The notes: generated by a model not told the origin, from the letters alone. A stretch of 64,000 bases of DNA from Cokeromyces recurvatus (GCF_025118155.1 NW_026251388.1:1-64000); one strand, 5' to 3'; positions 24,995-36,756 are shown, counted from the first letter of the stretch. Numbers and translations are program-made.

Positions 24995-26985
24995 CTATTC
25001 TTTCTTTTTAGGAACCTTTTTAGATAACCCAAACCTGGGTAATCTTCTTGAATCCGGCGGTATAAGGGATTTTGTCTTCTTTTCTTGTATTTTTTCTTGT
25101 TGCTCCAACTGATGAAATGAGGATCTTTGCCTTAAAAGCTCCTCTGGCTTCTTTATATCTTCATTACTACTTATAGCAAATGGAGGTGTTGCAGAGTCCT
25201 TACCAACTTCTTCTTCTAATAATAATAATAAAAAGATATATTATTTTCTAACTGAAAAATAATAATAATAACACTCTATTTGCTTTCTTACCTATTTCAA
25301 TCTCTTTCTTTATATAATTAGCAGAGGATAAGAAAAATTCATCAATTGTAGTAGGCTTCTTAACTATACTGCTTCGAACTTGTTTCTTATCAAGCCTTAT
25401 AAGTTGACTTTCTCTAAGAGTATGGCTTGCTAAAGGGGATGGCGATCGTCTTCTTTTAATAGTGTTGGATGATAGTGTTGGTTTAGGTAATAATAATTGT
25501 TCATGTACAGTTATACTTGTCGTCTGCTTCTCTAATTGAAGGATATCCTCTTCTGTCAAGTCATCATGAAGAAGATAATCATCTTCTTGTTGTTGTTGTT
25601 GTTGCTGTGTCTGCTTGGCTAAGCCAACAAAAGTAGCCAGAGTACTCGGCGTGCTCGTATCATTCTCTTTATTCATACTTTCTAAGAGTAAATCTTCATC
25701 ACTTAAATATAAGCTAGGTGGAGAGGTAACTAGTTCTTCATGATAAGATAGACGATCGTTAAATAATGTCGTGCTTTCTTGTTTACGTAGATCGTCACTA
25801 GAAAATAAGGGTTCCGGTAAATCATGAACATCATTTGGTATAGTATCATTGACTTCATAAGGTAAAGTATCTGGAGAACTATTGCTATAATCAATCCTAT
25901 CTGTAGGGTTATACGGTGCTGTATCAGGCAATGATGACTCGGAAGAATTAGAACGATCAAGCGTGTTATTCATACTGTCAATTTCAGGAAGATCTTTTAA
26001 AGGATCATCAAATATAGGAGAAGAATCTAAAGAAGGACTGTTATTATTATTATTATTATCAGGTAGAAGAAGATCATCTATTTGATTGGATGCTACATCA
26101 TGACAATCTGGAGTATCTACAAGATAAGGTGCAGTAGTTGCTGTTGTATCTGAATTTGTGCTACCAGAAGAATTATAATTATCTGGACTGTCAATATTAT
26201 AGGGGGCAGTGGTAGTGTCAGAACTTGTATCAGGGAAACTGATATCAGATCCTTGGTGATAAAAATCATTGTTGGGTAGTGATAATGAACGTGGTAATAA
26301 ATCATCCTCAATATCCTCTGATAAAATACGATGATCTTCAACAATTCCAGAATATCCATTTATGGTAAATGATAAATCAAGCTGTTGTTGGTCCTCTGTC
26401 TCTCGTTTTGACTGCTCCTTAAAAGCAATATCAGGCAATGAACAAAGTGAATTTTTATCATGATCATCTTCAGGTAATCGTAAAGAATCATTAGTTAATG
26501 AAGGAAGTTCTTCAGTTCGATGACTATCTTTTATATGGCTTGAAGTCTTGCTTAAACCCCAATGAGGATTTGAATCTTCAACATGCGATTCTGGTAGGGT
26601 AGTATTCGAAAACCAATTATCAATAAATGTTTGTTTGTAAGATTTGCCTTTTCCTTTTGAACCCATTGAATCTTCACGAGTTTGCTAATGATAACACGAA
26701 AAAAAATATTAGTAATTGCGTATTTTTTTTTTGTTTAAAAAAATATATTATTAATACACTTTATTACCAGTAGTGATGCGGAAGAAGTATTTGAAACTGC
26801 CTCTAATATACAAGTAAAGTTTTTTTTTTTAAGGATCAGTTTTCATTCTGAGTCAATTCTTTTTTTTTTTTTTTTTTACCTCCAGAGTAAGTTCTATTGT
26901 CTAGTTTCGTTAAAAATGATAACCCACTTGGTTGCCTTGTAGGTGGTATCTCACTAACTGTTATCAATTCATCAATATTATCCAT
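24995..26985 (-). CDS. Intrinsically disordered hypothetical protein with PIP-box-like motif, 584 aa
   Basis: Exons (5' to 3' on the minus strand) 26985-26880, 26802-26768, 26684-25292 and 25215-24995 total 585 codons. No catalytic domain is visible. Residues ~65-72 read QTFIDNWF after a basic stretch (KGKGKSYK). This fits the PCNA-interacting PIP-box pattern Q-x-x-hydrophobic-x-x-aromatic-aromatic. A weaker copy, TTIDEFF, lies near residue 446. The centre is acidic and Ser/Asp/Pro-rich with about five degenerate copies of a unit resembling PDTAPYNIDSPD, plus Asn and Gln homopolymers. The C-terminus is basic (RRLPRFGLSKKVPKKKE). A role in DNA replication or repair is inference from the motif alone; it could equally be a regulator with chance motif matches. 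Full-length open reading and clean splicing support that it is a real gene. Confidence 0.8.
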
Positions 26986-27014
26986 TGTTAATTAGATGAA
27001 TATATTTAGGTACC

Positions 27015-27045
<31 letters not shown>

Positions 27046-27678
27046 TTTTGTCATGAATTGAGAATGATACACTGGGGTGTATATAACTTTTTATTAATTT
27101 TTATTTTCTTAATTTTGTCCAAAATACATGATTTCTACGCAAAAGATTGTATTGAGATATAATTCTCGAATATGTTATCTTAGAAAGAATAAATATATAT
27201 GCATATATGTATGTATTCGACATAGTGATAGAATGATTATGTTTACTTACAAAGTATAGCAATTACATCTGATATAGGCATAATACATAAACTATAATAG
27301 TATTTGCTTGTGAATCTATATCTTGACTAGAACAATGATCGACTGTATTAAGAGGAATGCAATAAACTTAGATATGTGTATTATTATCATTTAATCTTCA
27401 ATCATAGTATTTAGCAGGGATAATCTACAAATAACAATAGTACATAATAATCACGACACGTATATTAAAAATATTCATTATTGCTATGCTATAAATATTT
27501 TCAGTTGTACTTGATCTTGAAGTATTCAAATATGTAAAGGTCTGTAATTCCTACTAATGTTTAATGATTATTAACAATTTTTGCTGGTATTTTTATTATA
27601 ATCTTTATTATTGATTCAAGTTTTAATTTTTTTTTCCTTCCTTTATGTCAAACAAGTATTCTACTCAGGATTTACAAT
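26986..27678. other. Spacer with A26 tract
   Basis: A 26-nt A tract (27015-27040) lies 30 nt upstream of the minus-strand start codon at 26985, where it reads as a T tract on the coding strand. Otherwise A/T-rich sequence with no gene seen. Confidence 0.55.
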
Positions 27679-28793
27679 TTATGATTTGTTATACAAAATA
27701 TCATAGTGACCTAGGATAATGTTAGAAACAAAAAAAAAATAGTATACATAATATGTATCCTTACCTGGCCTATATATTAATTTAATAGGCGTCTTAGTTT
27801 TATCGTCTTCATTTGGCCAAAATTCATGTATAGCTGCTCTGTCATCTATACCCCCATCTAAATATACAATCTGTATAGGTACATCTAATGCTTTACTGAG
27901 AGCAATGATTTGTAAATGATCTGATTCTCTACCAAAGGCTTCAACATGCATTGAACAAAATTCATCAATAGATATCATTTCATCAATTAGAAATGGCTCA
28001 TATTCAGCAGAATGAATACGAAGGTAAGCAGAAGCTATGAACCGAAAATGCATTACAATAGCATTACTTATTTCATCTGTTTGAAATCCAATCAAAAGCA
28101 TATCAGGATCGTTCTTATTTAAGGATTCATATTGTTGTAGTGTTACTTCATAAAAGTCTTCATAGGCTAACTTTTCAAATCCGCCTAGTTGTAATAAATT
28201 CTCTGTTTCTTTAAGTTTTTCAAGTCGTAAGTTGTATATACATTTATCTTTAATTGCGCTTTCAAACCATGCAAAAGCAAAAGCTTCAAAAAAAACCTGT
28301 TTAAAAGTCTAAATTGAATTAAATCTTTACATATTCTTCAAATACCTCGAAAGAAGCAGTTGCCTATATTATTTATCAATTAATGTTTATGATGGTGTTA
28401 TTTATTTGTCTTTATCCTACCATCCCCACGACATTTTCTTATACTATCATGATCGTTATTTAGATTCTACATTAACAAACATATTTAAATATATTAAGAT
28501 ACATCTATTCAGTTCTTTTTTTATATATATACATATATATACACTTACAGTAACCTTCTTAAAGAAAGGCATGTTGTCTTTATATTCTTCAATAAGCGTT
28601 GAAATAGATTCTTTTTGACAAACTAATGGTATCTATTTAAATTCAATCTTTAGACAACATGATTATAAATGACGGCTATGTTATTATTATTTTTTTTGTA
28701 GCAATGTACTTTTTGAGCTTCTTCATCTTTTATTTGTTGTTCAAACTGTAAGATTTGTTCATCAGAGAGTACTGATTCTTCTTGATTAGACAT
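27679..28793 (-). CDS. Otubain-type deubiquitinase, six exons, ~264 aa, possible one-base frameshift
   Basis: Otubains are OTU-fold cysteine proteases that cleave Lys48-linked ubiquitin. Minus-strand exons are 28793-28710, 28632-28549, 28466-28421, 28363-28346, 28296-27765 and 27710-27679. The catalytic Asp/Cys block reads CRGDGNCFFR across exons 3-4 (exon 4 is only 18 nt). The second half has AFAFAWFESAIKD, RESDHLQIIALSKAL, VPIQIVYLDGG, and the catalytic His in RPGHYDILYNKS, the typical otubain C-terminus. The exon lengths add to one base more than a multiple of three. The surplus sits at exon 5's start, where an eight-T run (GTTTTTTTTGAAGC) with seven T would restore phase. This is therefore either a homopolymer miscall, a misplaced splice edge, or true inactivation. 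Confidence 0.87.
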
Positions 28794-28905
28794 TTTTTCT
28801 ATTTAACACAGAAACCGAGAAAAAAAAAGAGTTAAATTCTATATGGGGTTGTTTTTATTTATTACGTGACTTATGTACATGTGTGTATCACTTTTTTTTT
28901 CTTTT

Positions 28906-28947
<42 letters not shown>

Positions 28948-28971
28948 CTTCTATTATCAAAACGCATAATA

Positions 28972-29408
28972 ATGACAACTAATATGGATGAACAGGGAAC
29001 ATCTGAAGACTTGGCTTCTTATGTAAATACACATAATACTAGCAATACATGTTTATATACTCACCTGAAAGAATAATGTTAAACCAATTAATAAAATTAG
29101 TTTATGGATGTAGCAAATAAACTTGTAAGCTTTTATTATTATTATTATTGTTATTTACCATTGTAGTATAGTATAAATAAGACATTCTAATAGCAAGCTA
29201 AATTGGATGATGCAAGCGATAAAATGACTAAAAAATGTAACTATTTAGATTAAAATATTTAACGTACTCAATATTTTTTTTTTTTTTTTATATAGTAGAT
29301 GAAATGTCTAAAAAAATAGACACCTTAGAACGTTCTTTTTTACAGCAAATGGAAGAAACATCAAGCAATAATGGTATTAATTTGCAAGGAGCAAACGACA
29401 AAAAATAA
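28972..29408 (+). CDS. Heat shock factor binding protein 1 homologue, 76 aa, four exons
   Basis: HSBP1 is a small trimeric coiled-coil protein that binds the trimerisation domain of HSF1 and is also linked to WASH complex assembly. Exons 28972-29022, 29101-29124, 29194-29236 and 29296-29408 give exactly 76 aa, the length I recall for human HSBP1. The core reads EDLASY, FMDVANKL, QAKLDDASDKMTKK, then LDEMSKKIDTLE. This aligns without gaps in heptad register with the family pattern in which DL is followed 27 residues later by (R/K)(I/L)D(D/E)M and then (I)DDLE. Exon 2 is only 24 nt. It is divergent with the otubain gene (minus strand, start 28793), sharing a 178-bp spacer holding a T35 tract (28908-28942). 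Too short for most gene finders, so easily missed. Confidence 0.85.
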
Positions 29409-29506
29409 ACATTGTCATAGATATTCAAATACATATACACACATACATACATATATACATATATACACATAATAAAGCTCATTTATGTATGCCTATATCT
29501 CTTTAT

Positions 29507-29679
29507 TTAATTATCAGCTTGAACCCAATCAACGTTGGCAGGTGTCCAATCAATAAGCTCACCAGCTTGACCAAACCATAAACCAATTTCCTTTTCTACA
29601 GACTCAAAGGAATCGGAACCATGAATAATATTACGACCAACAGAAATCTAAATATTTATAATATTAATATCCGTATATT

Positions 29680-29742
<63 letters not shown>

Positions 29743-30216
29743 CCTACCGCATATTGACCACGAATTGTACCAGGATCAGATCCAAGAGGGTTGGTAGCAC
29801 CTATCATTGCACGTCCTTGCTTAATAACATCCTTTCCTTCCCAAACCTATAAGAAAATATATAATTTTTAAGATAAATGGTTCACACTATACAAATAGTA
29901 TTCATTATCTTACCATGGCAATAACAGGTGTACCACTGGTCATGTAATTAACAAGTCCTGAGAAAAAAGGACGAGATTTAAGATCTGCATAATGCTTTTC
30001 TGCCAATTCCTTAGAAGGAGCAATAGCCTTTAATCCAACAAGTTTGTAACCACGTTCTTCGAAACGAGAAATAACCTTACCAACCAAGCCGCGTTGAACA
30101 CCATCAGGCTAAAATTAGTAGAAAAATTATATTTATTAGATTTATTGTTAGAAAAAAAAAAGTTTCCATAATTTAAAATACCTTAACAGCAATGAAGGTC
30201 CGTTCACTAAACGTTC

Positions 30217-30257
<41 letters not shown>

Positions 30258-30758
30258 AATTATATTTAAAGAGATAATTAGTATTCAGTCATTTTAGATC
30301 TGTGTTCATATTAACATATTTACTGAACACCTGCAATTGGCTTAGAGTCAGCAGCAATAGATTCTATAATTTTTAAAATTTGTAAATAAAAAGGACATCA
30401 TTCTTTGTAGCACTGCTTCCATCTATCAATATAATAAAATGAATACACGTACTTTGTAAATAGGCATAAGAGAATGCACTGGCAGTAGCAACACCAACAG
30501 CAGCCAAAGTCAAATGGAAGCTTGTTTTAGTGGTAGTATTACGTGCTTTAGTAGTGAAAGTACGAGCTGGATTTTTTGTTTTGTTTTTTTATCATTAATA
30601 TACAATACACTATGTTACATGACTTCATTACCTTTTACTGTAAAACTAACAGGTCTAACAGCTATTTTATAGTAGCTTGTATAAATATATAACATTTATG
30701 ACTTCTATATATAGGTATATTTATACATACCTGAACGAACAATGGTACGAGCAAACAT
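29507..30758 (-). CDS. Nucleoside diphosphate kinase with organelle-targeting N-terminus, eight exons, 223 aa
   Basis: NDK moves the gamma phosphate between nucleoside triphosphates through a phosphohistidine. Minus-strand exons: 30758-30731, 30661-30632, 30566-30453, 30363-30324, 30206-30182, 30108-29914, 29846-29748, 29647-29507; total 224 codons. The catalytic domain starts [19 protein letters not shown] and includes [22 protein letters not shown], read in pieces, [14 protein letters not shown] and the active-site His in NIIHGSDS, ending WVQADN. About 72 residues precede it: an Arg/Ser/Thr-rich, acid-free start ([20 protein letters not shown]) then a hydrophobic helix ([19 protein letters not shown]). 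That pattern suits a mitochondrial presequence plus inner-membrane anchor, so an intermembrane-space or Ndk4-like location is inferred. Introns contain A59 (29681-29739) and T34 (30220-30253) tracts. Confidence 0.93.
29681..29739. repeat. Uninterrupted A59 homopolymer inside an NDK intron
   Basis: Fifty-nine consecutive A on the plus strand, i.e. T59 in the transcribed sense of the NDK gene, filling most of the intron between exons 7 and 8. It starts 8 nt after the 5' splice site (GTAGGGAG then T run). Exact length is probably approximate because such runs are hard to sequence. Confidence 0.9.
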
Positions 30759-31065
30759 GTTGGTGAATATATAAATGGGAAAGAAGGTGAAAAGAAAAAA
30801 AAAAAAGACTTGCGTTACTTGTTATAGTTGTTTTATTTGGGGAAATTTTAAATCAATAAACCGGGGAGATAAAAATAACATAACATATGTCATTATAATG
30901 TATGCTGCTTATTCTTATAAAGCTGATTTTAAATTGTTGGGTTTTTTTTCAATTTTACACATCATGCTTTTTATTAGCTATATTGAAGTTGCTATCCTTT
31001 TTTTTTTAACAGAACAATGGATCAAATTTGATACTAACAGGCTTATTTGCATAGATAGAAAACCT

Positions 31066-32480
31066 TAAGGTGAAGTAAGATTCTGGGACCCAAATATCCC
31101 CTCCCCTTATGATACTATGGATCATAGTATTATTTGGAATATTCTTCAACCAATACTCCGGCCTATTTTACTTTATTATAACACATATTTGTTGATGTCT
31201 CCATTGAAGTTTTATTATCCAAAATTGCTTTATTTAGATTCATACCTACTTCTAACGCATTTCGGAGCACTATTCAGTCATCATTTCTAAATTCTTACTA
31301 TATTAACGGTCAGCCAGTCAGCTTTATTTAGGTCTATTTCTATATCAAATACAATAATATCTAGTGTTGACTGCTTATTTTATGTGGATAATATTGCACT
31401 GCTCGCTTCTAATCAAATCTTACAAAGACTTCTCGATCTATATCAGCAGCATAATTTACAACTTGGCTATTCGATAGAATCTAACCAAGCGTGCAATTCT
31501 CATTACATCGAATCATAATACAACTTACATTTTATATGCTCAACCTTTACCTCGTCAAGAGTTTCTTTTTCTATCTATTTTGGTATTTCTTTCCAAGATA
31601 CTGATGTTTTTAGTGTCAAGAATCTTATTCAGCATAATACAGAAAAGCCTCATATCTCTATGCAAGTTCTCAAACATACTAGCATCAATGCATTTGATTT
31701 CTCCAAATTATTATCGACACACGATTGTATAAGCAAATGATACAACCTTAAATGGAGTATGATTTGGTTATCTTTAGATTTACAGTTGCTCAGCAGAGAC
31801 AATTAGAATAAACTTAGGATACTTGCTTACGTACAATCTTCGGGGGGGATGTTTCACATACTACTCTTTAACAAAAGTAATACGAGATATGTATAAAATA
31901 TCTTCCACAGCGAGAACGATACCACACATACAATGCAAATCAAGTTTATTCAATGGTTCATTTTCACTTCCTGATGATGCACTCTTCTCAAATGCTTACT
32001 ACCATGATATTACTAACCTCATGTCAGGTCAATGGTATAAACTTACAAATACACTCTTTACCAAGACTTTTTTTTTCCCGTCTCATTAGACAGCAATACT
32101 ATTTCAGTATTTCATAAATATCAACAACGATTTTCTTAAAAGATAAAATATTCAACGGGCACTTCAACACACATACAGTAAGTTATTATCTGTGTGTCGC
32201 TCAACTCGATCCCTGGATCCAATCCTTTGATCGCCTATACATCCCATCCTATTCTATTAAACATAGTAGTTATATTCTATGATGGATACCCAAACTTTGC
32301 TCATGTCTACAATACAAGCTCACCTATATCATGCAATGCTTCCTCCATGTACACACCAGTCTAAAACATCCCTACAGCTATTGCTAACTCTATTTCGTAT
32401 ATCATCAATATGCTACCTAAACGACCTCTCAACTCATTTACTAAGCTAGCATAGTAGAAAACTTTTTGGGTCCTTCTCTA
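31066..32480 (+). mobile_element. Second decayed LINE relic (reverse transcriptase to C-terminus)
   Basis: A heavily mutated LINE reading is visible in pieces across frames. Pieces are FWDPNIPSPYDTMDHSIIW (motif A region, TMDHS), SISNTIISSVDCLFYVDNIALLAS (motif C, where YADD has become YVDN), LQRLLDLYQQHNLQLGYSIES, SMQVLKHTSINAFDFSKLLST and QWYKLTNTLFTKTFF, with many stops and shifts between. It is a different subfamily from the copy at 2-5 kb but its end resembles the fragment at 17.7-18.3 kb (QWYKL block). The ends are not sharp. It lies between the NDK and SSB genes, close to the SSB promoter. Confidence 0.75.
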
Positions 32481-33144
32481 GCAAATCTTATCACTTGTAA
32501 ATTTAATACAACATAGTATGCTAATCTTTACTGCTAATATTATTTATAGATTCCTATTTCATTCATTGTATTCAAAAACATTAGATGCAATATCTATACT
32601 CCCCCCTTTTTTTTCCCTTCCTTTTCTCTTTCTACATTTTTTTTTACTTGAACCCATAAAGATGGGGATTTTTTTTCTTATTCCCTGTATTTTGAACTAG
32701 TCCAAAGGAATTTTTGGTATATAAAATACTCGTGTTCATCTGAATCTTTGGAAAAAAAAAACTAATAGTATATTATTGCAATAAAAAAGCAGGAAATTTG
32801 AATATTGTATATTTTAGAGAATACAATCAAACTGTGTATTTTATATTTTTGTTTAATTCATTTTAGTTATAATGCATGTATTTTTCTTTTTCTAGAAATT
32901 TATTTTAATATATATTACCATGCTATTAAATTTCTTTTGCATGATAAAAATGCATAAAGCTTAATTATTAGAGATGCATAATATGAGGATTACTTTTTGT
33001 GGCTTTGTGACCTATAGGTGACTGTTTGCATATTTAGTCGGAACATTTAAAATTTTTTTTTTCACTGTATAACAATTTTAAGAAAACAAGACAGTTGTTC
33101 TTTCCTTCCCTTTTCTCCTTTGTGAGCTTAATATAATAGTTGAA
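32481..33144. other. Promoter-side spacer of the SSB gene
   Basis: A/T-rich, then a pyrimidine-rich stretch (33098-33120) just before the SSB start codon, a common feature of highly expressed fungal genes. No perfect heat-shock element array (repeated nGAAn) was seen, in keeping with Ssb being expressed with ribosomes rather than heat-induced. Confidence 0.5.
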
Positions 33145-35443
33145 ATGTCTGCTGAATACGAGGGTGCTATCGGTATTGATTTGGGTACTACGTAAGTGTT
33201 ATAAAATGTTATACATACACATATACATATACATATATACATACATACATACATATATATATATATACATGTGAATGCATATATTTCAACATTATTACAA
33301 TTTCACATAAACAGTTTACCATTTACGATAAATCTAAAACTATATTTTTTTTTCTGTTTTTCATCTTAAAATAGTTACTCCTGTGTTGGTGTTTGGGAAA
33401 GTGAACGTGTTGAAATTATTGCCAACGAACAAGGTAACCGTACTACTCCTTCTTATGTTGCTTTCTCCGATAACGAACGTCTTATTGGTGATGCTGCTAA
33501 GAATCAAGCTGCCATGAACCCCAAGAACACCGTTTTCGATGCCAAGCGTCTTATTGGTCGTCGTTTCGATGATCCTGAAGTCAAGGAAGATATGAAGAAC
33601 TGGCCTTTCACTGTTATCGATAAGAACGAAAGCCCTTTTGTTCAAGTTGAATTCGAGGGTGAAACCAAGACTTATTCTCCCCAAGGTAAAAAAAAACGAC
33701 CATGAATATAATAGAGGAAAAAAAATAGTAGCTTTGCATTGTAACGTTTTTTTAATATGATAAATTAATGTAGAAATTTCTTCTATGGTTCTTATCAAGA
33801 TGAAGGAAATTGCTGAAGCTAAGCTTGGTAAGAAGGTTTCAAAGGCCGTTGTTACTGTTCCTGCTTATTTCAATGACAGTAAGTATATATAAATATATAT
33901 CTGTGTATTATAAAATAGTGTGGATAATTAAATTATTTTGATTATTATAGGTCAACGTCAAGCTACTAAGGATGCCGGTACCATTGCTGGTCTTGATGTT
34001 CTCCGTATTATTAACGAACCTACTGCTGCCGGTAATATATATATTTATATATACATATATATTTTTAGAAAAAAAAGCAACGTTATAAGATTAAGGATAT
34101 GTGTAAACTGATAATTCAATATAAATATAGCTATTGCTTATGGTTTGGATGCTAACGATAAGACAGAACGTAATGTTCTTATTTTCGATTTGGGTGGTGG
34201 TACCTTTGATGTTTCTCTTTTGACCATCTCTGGTGGTGTCTTCGCTGTCAAGGCCACCGCTGGTAACACTCACTTGGGTGGTGAAGATTTCGATAACAAC
34301 CTTGTCAACCACTTTGTCCAAGAAATCAAGCGTAAGCACAAGAAGGATATCACTGGTGATGCTCGTGCTCTCCGTCGTCTTCGTTCTGCCTCTGAACGTG
34401 CTAAGCGTACTTTGTCTTCATTGACTCAAACCACCGTTGAAGTTGACTCTCTCTTCGATGGTGTTGACTTCCAATCTAACATCACTCGTGCCAAGTTTGA
34501 AGAAATCAACTCTGCTGCCTTCCAAGGTACTGTTGAACCCGTCGAACGTGTCCTCAAGGATGCCAAGATTGATAAGAAGAACGTGAACGAAATTGTTCTC
34601 GTTGGTGGTTCTACTCGTATCCCCAAGATTCAATCTCTTCTCCAAGACCTCTTTGATGGTAAGGAATTGAACAAGTCCATTAACCCTGATGAAGCTGTTG
34701 CCTATGGTGCTGCTGTTCAAGCTGCCGTCCTTACTAACCAAGCCGGTAACGAAAAGACTCAAGACCTCCTTCTTTTGGATGTTGTTCCTCTTTCTCTCGG
34801 TGTTGAAATGCAAGGTGGTATCATGGCTGTTGTTGTTCCTCGTAACACCCCCATTCCTTGTCAAAAGTCCAAGGTCTTCACCACTGCTGCTGATAACCAA
34901 ACTACTGTCACTTTCCCTGTCTATGAAGGTGAACGTTTGATGACCAAGGAAAACAACCTTCTCGGTGAATTCTCCCTCTCTGGTCTTATCCCTGCTCCTC
35001 GTGGTACTCCTGAACTTCTCTGTACCTTCGATTTGGATGCTAATGGTATCTTGAAGGTTACCGCTCAAGATAAGACCACTGGTCGTAAGGCTGATGTTAC
35101 CATCTCCAACTCTACTCGTCTCTCCGCTGCTGAAATTGATCGTATGGTTGAAGATGCTGCCAAGAATGCTGATGCTGATAAGGAACGTGAAGCTGTTGTT
35201 CAAGCTAAGCAAGACCTTGAAGCCTATGTCTATCAAGTTGAAAACAACATCTCTGATCCTAATGTCAACATGAAGCTCCGTCGTGGTGATCGTGAAGCTA
35301 TCGAAACCGCTCTTGCTGAAGCCATGGAACTTATGGAAATCTCTGCTGATGAAGCTAAGGCCGATAATCTCAAGGCTGCTCAAGCTAAGTTGAAGCGTGC
35401 TTCTACTCGTGCTTTCGCTCATGTTTACTCCCAACGTCGTTAA
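33145..35443 (+). CDS. SSB1: Ribosome-associated Hsp70 chaperone, Ssb type, five exons, 618 aa
   Basis: Ssb binds nascent chains at the ribosome tunnel with its partners Zuo1/Ssz1. Exons 33145-33191, 33375-33685, 33774-33878, 33951-34031 and 34131-35443 total 619 codons. The nucleotide-binding domain shows [17 protein letters not shown] (Hsp70 signature 1, split by intron 1), [14 protein letters not shown] (signature 2) and [13 protein letters not shown] (signature 3). Ssb rather than Ssa type is indicated by [25 protein letters not shown], by [22 protein letters not shown], and by the lack of an EEVD end (it stops at YSQRR). Codon use shifts to C- and T-ending preferred codons (AAC, AAG, TCC) compared with neighbours, the mark of very high expression. 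An apparent 338-codon frame opposite exon 5 is the familiar antisense shadow of Hsp70 genes. Confidence 0.97.
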
Positions 35444-35687
35444 TATTTCAACTTCATACTTATAAAAAGAAATATGTTTTTTTAAAAAAAATGTTTTTAT
35501 TTTGTTTAATTTTTTTTTGCACTTGTTTATAAATATATATGCACTTTACATAAAGAAAAATAATACCGTATGAATCTACATTAAAAGATTCTATCATAAA
35601 TGAAATCATTACAAAAAAAAAAAAATGGTTTGTCTGACAATTAATTCATTCGTAGTCGATTTTAATTAATAAATTATGCCGAATTAA

Positions 35688-35718
<31 letters not shown>

Positions 35719-35747
35719 TAGAATGTCATATTAAAAATATTAGTTCG

Positions 35748-35798
<51 letters not shown>

Positions 35799-35925
35799 AG
35801 ATAATTTGTTTAGTAACCTTGATGTCTTTTTTATTATTATTAATGCCCCTCATAGCTTTTCTAGTTAAATATGACACTTCTGCTTAATAAATAAATAAAT
35901 AAATACACATGTATAAAAGAAAATA

Positions 35926-35973
<48 letters not shown>

Positions 35974-36710
35974 TAGTGAACTCATTTAAAATGAACATCA
36001 TGTATCACACATTCAAATAGATCCCATAAATGGATATCATCTTTTATGTTAATCCTCATTAGACGCTTAGAAACTAGTTAACAGTAAAATGAAATTAATT
36101 TGAGAATATCCCTTGTTTGATAGGTAATCAATGCGTTTTATCCGAACACACACACACATACACATACACATATAATATATATATATATATCTGTATACCT
36201 ATAAATATATAAAACAATATCTCATTATAGCCTATAATATTTTAATTAATTTCGTTTAATCTTTATTCTATGTTATATTAAAATAAATAAAAAGTCCCTA
36301 TATTAAAAGAAATATACATACAATAATAGACATAGTGGTGGGGTGGCATGCGCCATTCTATACTTACAAAATGATACTCGGTCTATTTCTAGAAGATATA
36401 TATATATATCTTAATATATATACATGTATACATATACAACTAAGACTATACATTGTCTAACATATAAAAGCTGATATACATATATGCATATAACATAAAA
36501 AGCGCATATACATTTATAATCGAAAGAGGAGACTCTATATTATATTGTACGATTGAATATGTGTGAAGGAGATTATTCAGAGAGTTGTTGAGGAGAATAA
36601 ATATATAAAAAGAAGAGATATATATAATTTACTAGTGTTTTTTTTTTCCTCATAAATAATTTAAACGTTTATATTTATTTATATAATAAATCAAATACAC
36701 TATAATCCTC

Positions 36711-36756
<46 letters not shown>

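Noticed and set aside
30501..30566. Possibility that the NDK upstream exons are a separate small membrane-protein gene
   Set aside because: Phases join exactly through five junctions into [11 protein letters not shown], giving one continuous 223-aa product.
30775..31068. 97-codon plus-strand frame just outside the NDK start
   Set aside because: Begins in an A-rich run, gives Lys then mixed hydrophobics, no conserved pattern, and overlaps the NDK upstream region.
34418..35434. 338-codon open frame on the minus strand opposite the SSB exon
   Set aside because: Hsp70 genes often show long antisense frames because of strong codon bias; the sense frame is complete and conserved, and no splice or promoter signal supports the antisense one.
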